From Vibrio sp. S9_S30 (GTDB lineage: Bacteria > Pseudomonadota > Gammaproteobacteria > Enterobacterales > Vibrionaceae), in contig NZ_JAAUWT010000005.1 in NCBI RefSeq assembly GCF_014694455.1, positions 248,001 to 312,000 on the forward strand: a DNA stretch of 64,000 nucleotides, in the 5' to 3' direction. Each line of letters starts with the position of its first letter. Position 1 is the stretch's first letter. Made by a program: the position numbers and the translations under genes. Under the pieces are notes generated by a model that saw only the letters and a program-made list of their open reading frames with translations, made no database searches and was not told the DNA's origin. Positions 19,260 through 28,069 of this stretch are shown in pieces.

Positions 19260-20474
19260 TTACCAGTTCCAAACAGTACCGTCGGTCAAACGGGCAATCG
19301 GCAGGTACGCGGATTGATAGGGGTACTTTTCTGCCTCCTGTTCGTTGAATTCCACGCCAATTCCGGGTTTGTCGCTCGGGTGCATTAACCCTTGTTCAAA
19401 TGACCAGTTCACATCAAAAACCGATAACATTTTCTCGGAATAACCCATGTATTCTTGAATGCCAAAATTGGGCATCCACATATCCAAATGCAATCCAGCC
19501 GCTAGTCCAACTGGCGAAATATCGGAAGGACCATGAGCCCCCATTCTCACTTGATACAAAGAAGCAAAATCGGCGATGCGACGCATATGGGTTATCCCGC
19601 CCGCATGGCAAACCGTTGCCCGAATGTAATCAACCAGCTGCTCTTCAATAAGCTGTTTGCAATCCCATAGTGAGTTGAACACTTCACCTACCGCTATTGG
19701 TGTGGTGGTATGCTGGCGTATCAGCCTAAATGCTTCTTGGTTCTCAGCTGGAGTTGGGTCCTCCATCCAAAACAGCTTGTATTCTTCAAGGCTTTTACCC
19801 AGTTGTGCGGCTTCCAACGGTGTAAGGCGATGGTGTACATCGTGCAAAAGTGGGTCTTCAAACCCAAACTCCGATCGAATTTCCTCAAATATCCTAGGAG
19901 CGAACGCTAAATATTTATCGGTAGACCAAATCTCCTCGTCGGGGGCGTTTCCTTTAGATGCAGGTTCGTAAGTGTTGCCTTTTCCTTTGCTGACGCCATA
20001 ACTGCTCTCAATTCCAGGCACTTTGGCTTGTACTCGAAATGCGCGGTACCCTAGCTCTTTCTGTTTCGCATAGTCATCAATTAACTGGGAGATTGAATGC
20101 CCTGTCGCGTGCCCGTACACCAACGCACCCTCTCTGGAGGCGCCCCCCAACAAGTCATACACCGGCATGTTGGCCGCCTTGCCTTTGATGTCCCAAAGTG
20201 CGACATCGATTGCAGAGATCGCCGTCATGGTGACAGGTCCTCGGCGCCAATACGCACCGCGGTATAGCGACTGCCAAATATCTTCTATTTTTCTCGCATC
20301 TCTTCCTATCAATTGAGGGCAAATATGGTGCTCTAGATATGATACGACCGACATTTCTCGTCCATTTAATGTTGCATCACCAAGCCCTGTAACGCCGCAT
20401 TCTGTTGTGACTTTCACAATCACGTAATTCCGATCTGGGCAAGTTACAAATACATCCACTTTTTCTATCTTCAT
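19260..20474 (-). CDS. manD: D-mannonate dehydratase, enolase superfamily (ManD type)
   Basis: Dehydrates D-mannonate to 2-keto-3-deoxygluconate. This is the enolase-superfamily enzyme, not the unrelated UxuA. 404 residues. The catalytic and metal residues of active ManD proteins can be placed: Arg147, Tyr159, Asp212 and His214 in DVHHR, Glu238 in WMEDP, and Glu264 in VGEVF. The His between Asp and the HR pair and the long loop before it separate it from low-activity RspA-like relatives, though activity cannot be proved from sequence. AGGA precedes the start. Lies between uxuB and the TRAP transporter genes. Confidence 0.9.
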   Translation of the reverse strand: MKIEKVDVFVTCPDRNYVIVKVTTECGVTGLGDATLNGREMSVVSYLEHHICPQLIGRDARKIEDIWQSLYRGAYWRRGPVTMTAISAIDVALWDIKGKAANMPVYDLLGGASREGALVYGHATGHSISQLIDDYAKQKELGYRAFRVQAKVPGIESSYGVSKGKGNTYEPASKGNAPDEEIWSTDKYLAFAPRIFEEIRSEFGFEDPLLHDVHHRLTPLEAAQLGKSLEEYKLFWMEDPTPAENQEAFRLIRQHTTTPIAVGEVFNSLWDCKQLIEEQLVDYIRATVCHAGGITHMRRIADFASLYQVRMGAHGPSDISPVGLAAGLHLDMWMPNFGIQEYMGYSEKMLSVFDVNWSFEQGLMHPSDKPGIGVEFNEQEAEKYPYQSAYLPIARLTDGTVWNW

Positions 20475-20523
20475 GAGTTTTCCTTTCGTTCTAATAATGT
20501 TTGTCGTTCACTGCCTGCGCCTT

Positions 20524-21840
20524 TTATCCATAAGCGAGATCGGGCAAGAACAGCACCAATTGAGGGAAAACAGCCAGCACTATGATGAGTAAGACAATCG
20601 CGATGAAAAAGGGAACAGAAGAACGAACATAATCTTTGGTCGGACAATCTAAAATGGAGCATGCCGTAAACATGGCAATGCCTACCGGCGGGGTCATTCC
20701 TCCAAGTGTAATGATGGTCATCATTAAGATCCCGAAGTGAACAGGATCTATCCCCACTCCTGTTACGATGGGGAGAAAGATTGGGGTAAGCAGAAGCACG
20801 TTCACGGTGGCTTCCATAAACATGCCAATGATCGCAAGGAAGATAAGAGTCAACGCGAGTAAAAGGTGCGGGTTGTTTGTCACGCTCAAAATGCTCTCTG
20901 AGAGCGATTGCGGGATTTTGTTGTCGACAACAATGTAACCAAAGATACCCGAGAAAGAGATGATCAGCATGATGACGGCATTGTCGATCACGGTATCATT
21001 CAGAACGTCTACAATCTTTTTAAGATCGAGCTCCTTATAGGCAAAGCGCCCTACCAAAAACGCATAGACCACCGCAAAAGAACCTGCTTCTGAGGGCGTA
21101 AAAATGCCCATACGAATGGATACAATAAGCAACACAGGGAAAAGTATTGCCCAGTAACATTTCAAAAAGGCATCTTTTATTTCTGGCAAGGGTGTTACGT
21201 GGTCTTGTTCTTTTGCATACCCGCTCTTTCGCGAAACAATACTGACGGTCACCATAAGGAAAACGGTTAATAAAAATCCGGGAATGATACCGGCCAAAAA
21301 TAACCGACCAATCGACACTTCCCCAACAAACCCATACAGAATCAGCCCAATACTTGGAGGAATGGTGGCGGTAATGAGTCCACTCAGGCCAATAGAAGCG
21401 GCAACAAACCCTTTTTTGTACCCTTTCTTCAGCATGGCAGGACCTAGAATTTTTGACTGCATCGCAACATCCGCAATTGCAGACCCAGAAATCCCACCCA
21501 TGACAGCACTCAGTAAAACCGTGACTTGTGCTAATCCACCAACCATATGAGCGGTAACGGTAGTACAAAAATAGATCAGCCTTTTTGTTATTCCAGCGGC
21601 ATTCATTAAATTACCTGCAAGCACAAAAAATGGAACGGCTAAAAGGGCTGGATTTTGAGAAGCAACAACCATCTTCTGTATTGGGATAATAAAAGAAGAG
21701 CTTCCATCCACGACAAAAAATAAAACACTGGATATAGCAATCGCAAAAGCCAGTGACATTCTCAAGACTAGAAATACAGCAAAGCTTATCGCCAGCACAC
21801 TGGTAGGCGTAACCAAAAGATTAATGATATCTTGAATCAT
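20524..21840 (-). CDS. TRAP transporter large permease (DctM type)
   Basis: The large membrane subunit (438 residues, about 12 helices) of a TRAP transporter, using a sodium gradient to import the acid delivered by the periplasmic binding protein. Family motifs include VPFFVLAGNLMN (about 74-85), GGISGSAIADVA and ATIPPSIGLILYG. Its start codon overlaps the stop of the small-subunit gene by one base. Given the neighbours, the substrate is probably a hexuronate. Confidence 0.93.
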   Translation of the reverse strand: MIQDIINLLVTPTSVLAISFAVFLVLRMSLAFAIAISSVLFFVVDGSSSFIIPIQKMVVASQNPALLAVPFFVLAGNLMNAAGITKRLIYFCTTVTAHMVGGLAQVTVLLSAVMGGISGSAIADVAMQSKILGPAMLKKGYKKGFVAASIGLSGLITATIPPSIGLILYGFVGEVSIGRLFLAGIIPGFLLTVFLMVTVSIVSRKSGYAKEQDHVTPLPEIKDAFLKCYWAILFPVLLIVSIRMGIFTPSEAGSFAVVYAFLVGRFAYKELDLKKIVDVLNDTVIDNAVIMLIISFSGIFGYIVVDNKIPQSLSESILSVTNNPHLLLALTLIFLAIIGMFMEATVNVLLLTPIFLPIVTGVGIDPVHFGILMMTIITLGGMTPPVGIAMFTACSILDCPTKDYVRSSVPFFIAIVLLIIVLAVFPQLVLFLPDLAYG

Positions 21841-22484
21841 CAGTTTGCCTCTTTTTTAAATAACAATAGGATTTGGCTACGAACCATTAATGCCCCACCT
21901 ACGGGAACGGCAGCGATGAGAAAAATATAACTCAATGGTTTGGGGTTACTATTTAAATCAAGAAGATAGACTCCACCAGACAAAGTCGTAAAACACAAAA
22001 TAAATATAGCAATGGCTTTAGCATTACTTTTCTTCTGATTAAATTTCTCTTCTGCAGCAATTAGGATTGAAAATAAAAGGATGGAAATGAAAGCAAATAA
22101 CATGTCACTGATCACAAGTGAATCAAAATTTCTTCTGCTACGCTCAACCAAATACCAACCGTAATAAACAATAAATAACAGAAACGCGACGATGAGAAGC
22201 GACCAAACTGCGCCGACAACTCTTCGTACTCTCTCGGGCAGCTTTTCTTCAAAGTATTCAACGCCAATATGTTTACCTTTACTTAAGGCAATATCTGCGC
22301 CGAGAAATATCACCCAACCAAAAAGAAGCTTACCCAAATCATTCATCCACGCCTGTGGGTAGCCTGCAGTGCGAAGCACCGCAGACGTAAAGATTAGGGA
22401 CACAATAAGAAACAGATATAAACAGGTTAGGTTTCTTTCAAAATCAAGGATCTTGTTATTGACCTTAAATAATAATTTTAACAT
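21840..22484 (-). CDS. TRAP transporter small permease (DctQ type)
   Basis: Small membrane subunit of the same TRAP transporter. 214 residues, longer than the usual 160-180. Beyond the four canonical helices (with the DctQ-like region around FGWVIFLGADIALSKGKHIGVE) the C-terminal part (about 150-205) carries two further hydrophobic segments. It overlaps dctM by one base and begins 15 bp after the binding-protein gene. The extra segments have no assigned role. Confidence 0.88.
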   Translation of the reverse strand: MLKLLFKVNNKILDFERNLTCLYLFLIVSLIFTSAVLRTAGYPQAWMNDLGKLLFGWVIFLGADIALSKGKHIGVEYFEEKLPERVRRVVGAVWSLLIVAFLLFIVYYGWYLVERSRRNFDSLVISDMLFAFISILLFSILIAAEEKFNQKKSNAKAIAIFILCFTTLSGGVYLLDLNSNPKPLSYIFLIAAVPVGGALMVRSQILLLFKKEAN

Positions 22485-22499
22485 CCCTAATACCTTTTC

Positions 22500-23471
22500 T
22501 TACTTATTCAACGCGTCCTGAAGTTCTTGATACTCTTTTTCGTACCCTAACTTTTTGAAAACAGGTTTTGCATTTTCAATAAATGGCGTTTTATCGACAG
22601 GAATAAATTGAACTTTAAATTGCTCTTTCATGATTTTCTTAAAGCCCGCAACTTTTTGGTTTGTTTCGTCAGAAGCAAAGCTGCCCGCTTTCTTTGTCTC
22701 TTCCAACAAAATCTTTTGAAAGTCTTTTGGCAAGCTCTCAAACCATTCATTGCTGACGACCATTGCCGTCATTAGCTGAAAGTGCTCCGTTTCTGCCATG
22801 TATTTAACCGTCTCATGTAAACTAGCGGCATACGTAGCAGGGATCTGAGCTTCAAACCCATCAATTGTGCCTTGCTGCATTGCTGTGTAGGTTTCTGACC
22901 AAGGCAAGGAGACAGGCATTGCCCCAAGTGCTTTGATTGACTCTGACCACACCGGTGCTCCCGGCGTACGAATCAGAGTACTTTTCAAATCTTCGGGTTT
23001 ACGCACTTCTTTATTAGTCATGAAACTGCGGCTGCCTTGAAACCAGTTGAACGAAAGAATACGTAACCCAGAATCCAGCAACTTTGTCTCCCAGTTTTTA
23101 AATACGTCCGTTTCAATGATTCTCTTCATCTCTTCATAATCTTTAGCGGCATAGGCTACGCCAATTACGCCCAGTTCTTTTGCAAACAGGCTGAGCCTGC
23201 CGCTATCCGTAAGAACAGCAATATTTTCACCAAACATGGCCAATTCCTGGATATCTTCTACAGAACCTAATTGCCCACTTGGGTAAATATCGATTTTTAA
23301 CTTCCCGTTTGTTCGTTTCTCCACCGCTTCTTTTAATGCAACGCTTCCGCTGTACATAGGGTCTTTTTCACCCACTGAAATAGAAACCTTCAGCGAGTAT
23401 TCCTTTGCTGCCGCATACATTGGTGATAAACCCAAAATGCCTGCAAGTGCTAGTGTTCCTAACAATTTCAT
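22500..23471 (-). CDS. TRAP transporter solute-binding protein (DctP type), probably for hexuronate
   Basis: Periplasmic binding protein of 323 residues. Signal peptide about 1-22 (ending YAAA), then a DctP fold. The carboxylate-binding Arg in LIRTPGAPVW is seen near residue 165, with the following GAMPVSLPWSETYTAMQQGT block typical of DctP. First of the dctP-dctQ-dctM genes, just downstream of the GntR regulator gene and upstream of the mannonate/glucuronate genes, which suggests uptake of glucuronate or a related acid sugar. Confidence 0.9.
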   Translation of the reverse strand: MKLLGTLALAGILGLSPMYAAAKEYSLKVSISVGEKDPMYSGSVALKEAVEKRTNGKLKIDIYPSGQLGSVEDIQELAMFGENIAVLTDSGRLSLFAKELGVIGVAYAAKDYEEMKRIIETDVFKNWETKLLDSGLRILSFNWFQGSRSFMTNKEVRKPEDLKSTLIRTPGAPVWSESIKALGAMPVSLPWSETYTAMQQGTIDGFEAQIPATYAASLHETVKYMAETEHFQLMTAMVVSNEWFESLPKDFQKILLEETKKAGSFASDETNQKVAGFKKIMKEQFKVQFIPVDKTPFIENAKPVFKKLGYEKEYQELQDALNK

Positions 23472-23496
23472 TTTTGACTCCTTTCATAAAATGAGG

Positions 23497-24189
23497 TTAC
23501 TGAGTTAATTCTTTAATAATGTTACTGATGTGTTCATACATTGCTTTTCTAGCGGCCTCAGGCTCGCCTTTTACAATCGCTTCATAGACCTCTTTATGGT
23601 CGTTTTCCCATCGACCTCTTGAAGCGGGTTCATCTGCCAATTCATCCATACGCTGCCATATGTCACCCACCATATGCAGTGACATCAGCTCTTGATGAAA
23701 TTGTTTAAACAAAGGATTGGTGCAAGCATTTGCGATGGCTTTGTGGAACTGCCTGTCCGCATCGATAGAGGTTCTTTTCTTTAATTCTTCGTCCGAAAAA
23801 AACATTGAACTTTCCATCATCTTGATGCAATTGGTCAGCTCCTCGATTAATTCGGGGCTGTTGTTTTGCGCCGCCCTGTATGCCATTTCTGGCTCAAGGT
23901 TTAAACGTGCATCCAATATGTCGTAGGGGGTCACTTGGATTTCAGTTCGAGTACTCACTAAAGGCTCTTTTCTAATCACGAAGACGCCTGCGCCTTTTTT
24001 AATCTCTGCAATGCCAACTAATTCCAAATACACCATGGCTTCTCGAACGACCGTCCGGCTGACCTTCATCTGCTCGGCCAACTTTCGCTCCGGTGGAATT
24101 GAGTCACCCACTCGAATTTGATTGCTTTGAATTTTTTCAATGATGTCTTCTGCAATCTTCACATACATTCGATCTGAATTTTTTTTCAT
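23497..24189 (-). CDS. GntR/FadR-family regulator of uronate genes (UxuR-like)
   Basis: About 230 residues from the Met at 24189. The winged helix lies at about 8-75 (IPPERKLAEQMKVSRTVVREA is the classic GntR helix-turn-helix), followed by an FCD-type helical effector domain with His/Asp metal ligands. The frame extends upstream to 24279, but the extension overlaps the likely operators and lacks a signal, so I use the start with GGAAGC before it. Promoter-distal copies of ATTGGT-N5-ACAAT-like palindromes upstream resemble UxuR/ExuR sites. It probably represses the TRAP/uxu operon and is relieved by an uronate intermediate. Confidence 0.85.
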   Translation of the reverse strand: MKKNSDRMYVKIAEDIIEKIQSNQIRVGDSIPPERKLAEQMKVSRTVVREAMVYLELVGIAEIKKGAGVFVIRKEPLVSTRTEIQVTPYDILDARLNLEPEMAYRAAQNNSPELIEELTNCIKMMESSMFFSDEELKKRTSIDADRQFHKAIANACTNPLFKQFHQELMSLHMVGDIWQRMDELADEPASRGRWENDHKEVYEAIVKGEPEAARKAMYEHISNIIKELTQ

Positions 24190-24243
24190 GCTTCCACTCT
24201 GCCTAAATATCACTAAGTAACAATCGACCATACCTGTAAAATT

Positions 24244-24280
24244 ATTGGTATGGACAATTTCAAACATTGACAATACCAAT
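24244..24280. promoter_or_regulatory. Pair of UxuR-like operators
   Basis: ATTGGTATGGACAAT (24244-24258) and ATTGACAATACCAAT (24266-24280, the same pattern reversed) are spaced 22 bp apart. Both fit the ATTGGT...ACCAAT layout of UxuR/ExuR sites. They lie 55-90 bp upstream of the GntR-type start, suited to repression of the whole leftward operon. Confidence 0.65.
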
Positions 24281-24573
24281 ACAGAAAAAAAGGAATATTG
24301 ACAATTTCAGTTATTCAACCATGGTGAACTGGATATATTCATACTTTTTATAGGGTTAATAAGTTTGATATGCGTATCAGTTGCTATCCAATTAAATACT
24401 AAGCAATTGATTATTATATTAATGATGAATTTGTGACCAATGGCATGTTATATGGATATGTTCTTATAAAAATGAGATCTCGCTTAACTATTTATCTTGA
24501 TAGAGGATCAGAAAGATCTCCTTCTTGTTAAGAATAGTGATAACTATTGCGATTAAAGTAATAAACTTAATAA

Positions 24574-24591
24574 AATTGGTCTGTACAATTT
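24574..24591. promoter_or_regulatory. Third UxuR-like operator, distal
   Basis: AATTGGTCTGTACAATT is a near-perfect palindrome sharing ATTGGTNTGNACAAT with the site at 24244, about 330 bp away. A third operator could allow DNA looping or control of the rightward gene. Confidence 0.55.
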
Positions 24592-24657
24592 AAACATTAA
24601 TGTCGGCAAGTAAACTTGCATATTTTCAATAAAGCCTCATTTTCACTAGATCCTCGA

Positions 24658-24693
24658 AACACATAGCGAGGTATAAACACGTAGCGAGGTATA
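24658..24693. repeat. 18-bp tandem duplication
   Basis: AACACATAGCGAGGTATA is followed directly by AACACGTAGCGAGGTATA, with one mismatch, about 85 bp upstream of the sugar dehydrogenase gene. Confidence 0.75.
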
Positions 24694-24733
24694 TGTACCC
24701 AAGGAATTTCATTCTTCTTTTTTGGCCGGTTTA

Positions 24734-24748
24734 TGGTCAAATAGACCA
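24734..24748. promoter_or_regulatory. Palindrome upstream of the sugar dehydrogenase gene
   Basis: TGGTC-AAATA-GACCA, a perfect five-base inverted repeat, 28 bp before the start at 24776. It resembles the UxuR-like sites only partly. Likely an operator for an unidentified regulator. Confidence 0.35.
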
Positions 24749-24775
24749 ATCTAAGAACTGTAGGGAAGGCTTCCT

Positions 24776-25897
24776 ATGTTTAAACAAGCGATATGGTTAT
24801 CCATTACTACGTTGACTTTGATGAGTCCGGCGCTTGCCGAGCAAGCAACTTACAAGCTAAGTAAAATAGCTGAATTGAACGGCGTACCTTGGGGGTTCAC
24901 GTTCATTGAACACGACCTAGCCTTTGTCACGACCCGTAAAGGTCTTGGCTACCTTTTGAATGTAAAAACAGGTGACTTGAGCCCTGTTTCCGGCATTCCC
25001 GACGTGTATGCAAGAGGACAAGGGGGATTAATGGATGTGGCTGTTTCTCCCGAAAGTGATGCCTTAGATAATCCAGCTTCAACTAACAAGAATGGTAGAT
25101 TGCTCTATTTTACTTACAGCAAACCTGTTAAAGGAGGTTCTGCGACCACATTGGCTACCGCTCACTTGGTTGGCACAGATCTGAACAACTGGAAAGATCT
25201 CCTTGTGACTCGCTCAATCACCGATACCAGTCGTCATTATGGGAGCAGAATTGCGTTTGATGATAAAGGACACCTGTTTTTCAGTATTGGCGATCGAGGC
25301 GAAAGACCAAATGGTCAGGACTTAACAACACATGCCGGTTCTATCCTGCGATTGTCCGTTGATGGGACACAACCAACCGATAACCCAAATTTGGGCGCCA
25401 ATGCACTCCCTGAAATTTGGAGCTACGGTCACCGAAACCCTCAAGGTCTCTTTTTCGATAAACCAGCTCAGCAACTTTGGTCTGTCGAGCATGGTCCTCG
25501 TGGTGGCGATGAAATTAACCTCATCTTGAAGGGCAAAAACTACGGTTGGCCAATGACCTCGCACGGAAAAGAGTACTGGGGGCCAATTTCTGTGGGGGAT
25601 GCTGAAGAGAAAGAAGGCATTGAATCACCGAAGAAGGTATACGTCCCTTCCATTGCGCCAAGTAGCCTGGTGCTTTATCGAGGAAAACACTACCCAGAGC
25701 TCAATGGGAAAATCCTTATCGGAGCCTTGAAGCTCACTCACATTAATGTCGTCGACCCGCTCTCGTTTAGCGAAACCCGATTGTTTGAAGATCTCGGTGA
25801 ACGGATTCGCTCCATCGCTGTCTCACCGAGCGAACACCTTTATTTTGGAACAGACAATGGGAATATCTACCAAATTTCAACGCCTACAACCAAATAG
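24776..25897 (+). CDS. PQQ-dependent sugar dehydrogenase (soluble GDH/YliI type)
   Basis: Exported six-bladed beta-propeller dehydrogenase of 373 residues with signal peptide (about 1-21, ending ALAEQ). Conserved blocks of the soluble aldose dehydrogenase family are in order: NGVPWGF, GQGGLMDVAVSPE, SRIAFDDKGHLFFSIGDRGE, EIWSYGHRNPQG and EHGPRGGDEINLI followed by GKNYGWP. It would oxidise sugars in the periplasm with PQQ and pass electrons to the respiratory chain. The substrate cannot be assigned. Start supported by GGGAAGG upstream. It sits alone between the uronate operon and yciB. Confidence 0.9.
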   Translation: MFKQAIWLSITTLTLMSPALAEQATYKLSKIAELNGVPWGFTFIEHDLAFVTTRKGLGYLLNVKTGDLSPVSGIPDVYARGQGGLMDVAVSPESDALDNPASTNKNGRLLYFTYSKPVKGGSATTLATAHLVGTDLNNWKDLLVTRSITDTSRHYGSRIAFDDKGHLFFSIGDRGERPNGQDLTTHAGSILRLSVDGTQPTDNPNLGANALPEIWSYGHRNPQGLFFDKPAQQLWSVEHGPRGGDEINLILKGKNYGWPMTSHGKEYWGPISVGDAEEKEGIESPKKVYVPSIAPSSLVLYRGKHYPELNGKILIGALKLTHINVVDPLSFSETRLFEDLGERIRSIAVSPSEHLYFGTDNGNIYQISTPTTK

Positions 25898-25987
25898 GAC
25901 TGTGACGTCACATAGACACTCCAACTCCCTTAAAGTGAAGGTTTTATGTAGACTGGTTTGTAACCTCCAAAATGGACAGCAACATCA

Positions 25988-26536
25988 ATGAAGCAACTGA
26001 TAGAGTTTATTCCGCTGATTATTTTCTTTGTTCTCTACAAAATGTACGACATCTACGTCGCCACAGGCGCACTGATCTTTGCTACCGCCATTCAAATCGC
26101 AGTGACGTTCATCATCTATAGAAAATTCGAAAAGATGCAGTTGATCACCTTTGCCATGGTAGCGGTGTTCGGTGGGATGACTATCTTCTTTCAGAATGAA
26201 AACTTCATTAAGTGGAAAGTCACGATTGTCTATTTGGTGTTTGCGATGGGTCTTTTTGTGACTCAGCTAATGGGTAAGCCCATCATTAAAGGCATGTTAG
26301 CAAAAGAGATTAGCCTGCCAGATACCCTATGGAACAAAATCAATTACGCGTGGATTGGCTTTTTCTCGTTCTGTGCATTTTTAAACGTCTATATCGCCTT
26401 CACAATGTCTTTAGATACTTGGGTAAACTTCAAGGTGTTCGGCTTACTTGCTGCCACATTCAGCTTCATGATCCTCACGGGCGTCTATATCTACAAGCAC
26501 ATGCCTAAAGATCAGCAAAAAGATAGCCAAGAATAA
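25988..26536 (+). CDS. yciB: Inner-membrane protein YciB (intracellular septation family)
   Basis: A polytopic protein of 182 residues with five or six hydrophobic helices, starting [15 protein letters not shown], a highly conserved YciB/IspZ N-terminus. The family motifs QNENFIKWK and GKPIIKGML are present. YciB is linked to cell-envelope integrity and septation in enterics; the molecular activity is unclear. In enterics yciB and yciA are neighbours, followed by yciI a little further on, and the same order is kept here. Confidence 0.94.
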   Translation: MKQLIEFIPLIIFFVLYKMYDIYVATGALIFATAIQIAVTFIIYRKFEKMQLITFAMVAVFGGMTIFFQNENFIKWKVTIVYLVFAMGLFVTQLMGKPIIKGMLAKEISLPDTLWNKINYAWIGFFSFCAFLNVYIAFTMSLDTWVNFKVFGLLAATFSFMILTGVYIYKHMPKDQQKDSQE

Positions 26537-26736
26537 CCCGATTAAGGTTGCCCTTTTTCCCATTCGATTTTAACGGTCTCAAATATTGTTTGAGACCTTT
26601 TGTCTTGGTAGTATCCCTTCCCCCCCCTAATTAACTTGACTCTTTAAGAGGCCAGTTGCCTCTGCTATTTTGGACAAATAAAGGTCTGGGAAAAATAAAT
26701 GCGTTATTACCTAACAAAAACAAATGGTGGCGATAT

Positions 26737-27123
26737 ATGAGCACACCAAAAGGACAACTTCTCACTCGAACTTTAGCGATGCCAAGTGATTGCAATGCAA
26801 ATGGTGATATTTTTGGCGGTTGGATCATGTCTCAGCTGGATTTGGCTGGGGGGATTCTCGCTAAAGAGATATCCGGTGGTCGAATCGTGACGGTTTCCGT
26901 TTCCAGCATTACCTTCAAAAAACCGGTCAAGGTTGGCGATGTGGTGTGCTGCTATGGGGAGTGCACTAAAATCGGGCGCACGTCAATGAGCATAGACCTA
27001 GACGTATGGGTGAAACCTGTCAAAGAAGACGGCGTAAAAGAACGATTTCAAGTATGTGAGGCGACATTTAATTACGTTGCTATCGACAGTGACGGAAAAC
27101 CACGCCCGATCCCAACGAACTAG
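26737..27123 (+). CDS. yciA: Acyl-CoA thioesterase YciA
   Basis: Hot-dog-fold thioesterase hydrolysing acyl-CoA esters, 128 residues from the Met at 26737 (an upstream in-frame Met at 26656 would add a family-atypical 27-residue extension, so it is not used). The catalytic region CNANGDIFGGWIMSQLD and the SSITFKKPVKVGDVV strand pair match YciA, including the conserved Asp of the active site. Downstream of yciB, as in enterics. A 9-bp tandem repeat begins at its stop codon. Confidence 0.94.
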   Translation: MSTPKGQLLTRTLAMPSDCNANGDIFGGWIMSQLDLAGGILAKEISGGRIVTVSVSSITFKKPVKVGDVVCCYGECTKIGRTSMSIDLDVWVKPVKEDGVKERFQVCEATFNYVAIDSDGKPRPIPTN

Positions 27124-27147
27124 CAAACCTAGCAAACCTAGCAAAAA
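27121..27147. repeat. 9-bp tandem repeat starting at the yciA stop codon
   Basis: TAGCAAACC, TAGCAAACC, TAGCAAAAA. The first TAG is the yciA stop, so the two extra copies look like duplications of the gene end. Confidence 0.75.
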
Positions 27148-27161
27148 AGATAAGATGTCAG

Positions 27162-27641
27162 ATGATTCATTTTCGACAAGGACAGTCACGATTCAACTTT
27201 AGGAGTGCAGCCATCATCATTGATGAAGGTCATATTCTCTTACATACGAGCGAGAAAGACGATTTCTGGTCTTTACCTGGTGGCAGAGTCGAGCTTTTTG
27301 AGCACTCGGACGACACTCTCGTAAGGGAGATAGAGGAAGAAACGGGGCTAAAAGCCATGATAGAAAGACACTTGTGGTACATCGAAAACTTCTTCGAATA
27401 CGACGGCAGCAAGTATCACGAAATATCAAACTGCTTCCTTATGCGTTTGGACACACCACAACCGATGCCCAAAGAGAAAGAGTTCAGCGGCATTGAGGAA
27501 GGCAGCCCGTTAGTTTTTAAATGGTTTCCAATCGAAGCTGCCAAGCAGCTCCCTATCTATCCTGAGTTTTTGAGAGAACGTTTGAGTGACCTCCCTCGTC
27601 ACTTAGAGTTCATAAAGGAAGATAATCTTAAAAAAGAATAA
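27162..27641 (+). CDS. Nudix hydrolase
   Basis: 159 residues with a complete Nudix box (G-x5-E-x7-REUxEExGU): the G of GRVELFE begins it and REIEEETGL ends it, at about residues 43-65. It would hydrolyse a nucleoside diphosphate linked to another moiety. The sequence outside the box gives no substrate clue. It lies 38 bp after yciA and 127 bp before yciI and may be cotranscribed with yciA. Confidence 0.9.
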   Translation: MIHFRQGQSRFNFRSAAIIIDEGHILLHTSEKDDFWSLPGGRVELFEHSDDTLVREIEEETGLKAMIERHLWYIENFFEYDGSKYHEISNCFLMRLDTPQPMPKEKEFSGIEEGSPLVFKWFPIEAAKQLPIYPEFLRERLSDLPRHLEFIKEDNLKKE

Positions 27642-27768
27642 AGCTTTTCTAGTTGAAACTCACATTTTTAGGTCATTTAAAAGCAAATATCTTTTGTAGA
27701 ACAAGATCTTTAATTCGAATCGGTTTAATATCATTCTAACCAATCAATTTGCATGGGAAGTCTTATCT

Positions 27769-28065
27769 ATGTGGTACGTAATTTTTTCTCAGGATGTCGA
27801 AAATTCACTAGAAAAACGCCTAAGTGTTCGTGAGCGCCACCTTGCTAGGTTGCAATTACTTCAAGATGAAGGTCGCTTACTTACAGCGGGGCCGATGCCC
27901 GCAATCGACAGCAATGACCCGGGAACCGCAGGGTTCACTGGTTCAACGGTAATTGCAGAATTTGATTCTCTAGAAGAGGCCAAAAACTGGGCAGACGCAG
28001 ACCCATACATAGAAGCAGGTGTATACGAAAACGTCATCGTCAAACCTTTCAAAAAAGTGTTCTAA
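27769..28065 (+). CDS. yciI: YciI-family protein
   Basis: 98-residue dimeric alpha-beta-barrel protein. The family's His-Asp dyad is seen in RERHLARLQ (His near 25) and in WADADPY (Asp near 76). YciI-like proteins are related to muconolactone isomerase and chlorite dismutase folds, and their substrate is unknown. GGGAAG precedes the start. The next gene, the pilotin aspS, starts four bases after its stop. Confidence 0.93.
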   Translation: MWYVIFSQDVENSLEKRLSVRERHLARLQLLQDEGRLLTAGPMPAIDSNDPGTAGFTGSTVIAEFDSLEEAKNWADADPYIEAGVYENVIVKPFKKVF

Positions 28066-28069
28066 CTTT

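Larger units (their letters stand above)
24190..24775. other. Regulatory region between the uronate operon and the sugar dehydrogenase gene
   Basis: A 586-bp AT-rich gap between divergent transcription units. It contains three UxuR-like palindromes, an 18-bp tandem duplication and a palindrome close to the rightward gene (each listed separately). I see no coding frame with support. Confidence 0.6.

Noticed and set aside
21035-21568. 177-codon minus-strand frame inside the first dctM gene
   Set aside because: Same-strand, out-of-frame shadow of the TRAP large permease; the Cys/Trp/Arg-rich translation is typical of a wrong frame.
24425-24450. CRP-like half-site (TGTGA) upstream of the uronate operon
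   Set aside because: Only one half matches; the second half differs at several positions.
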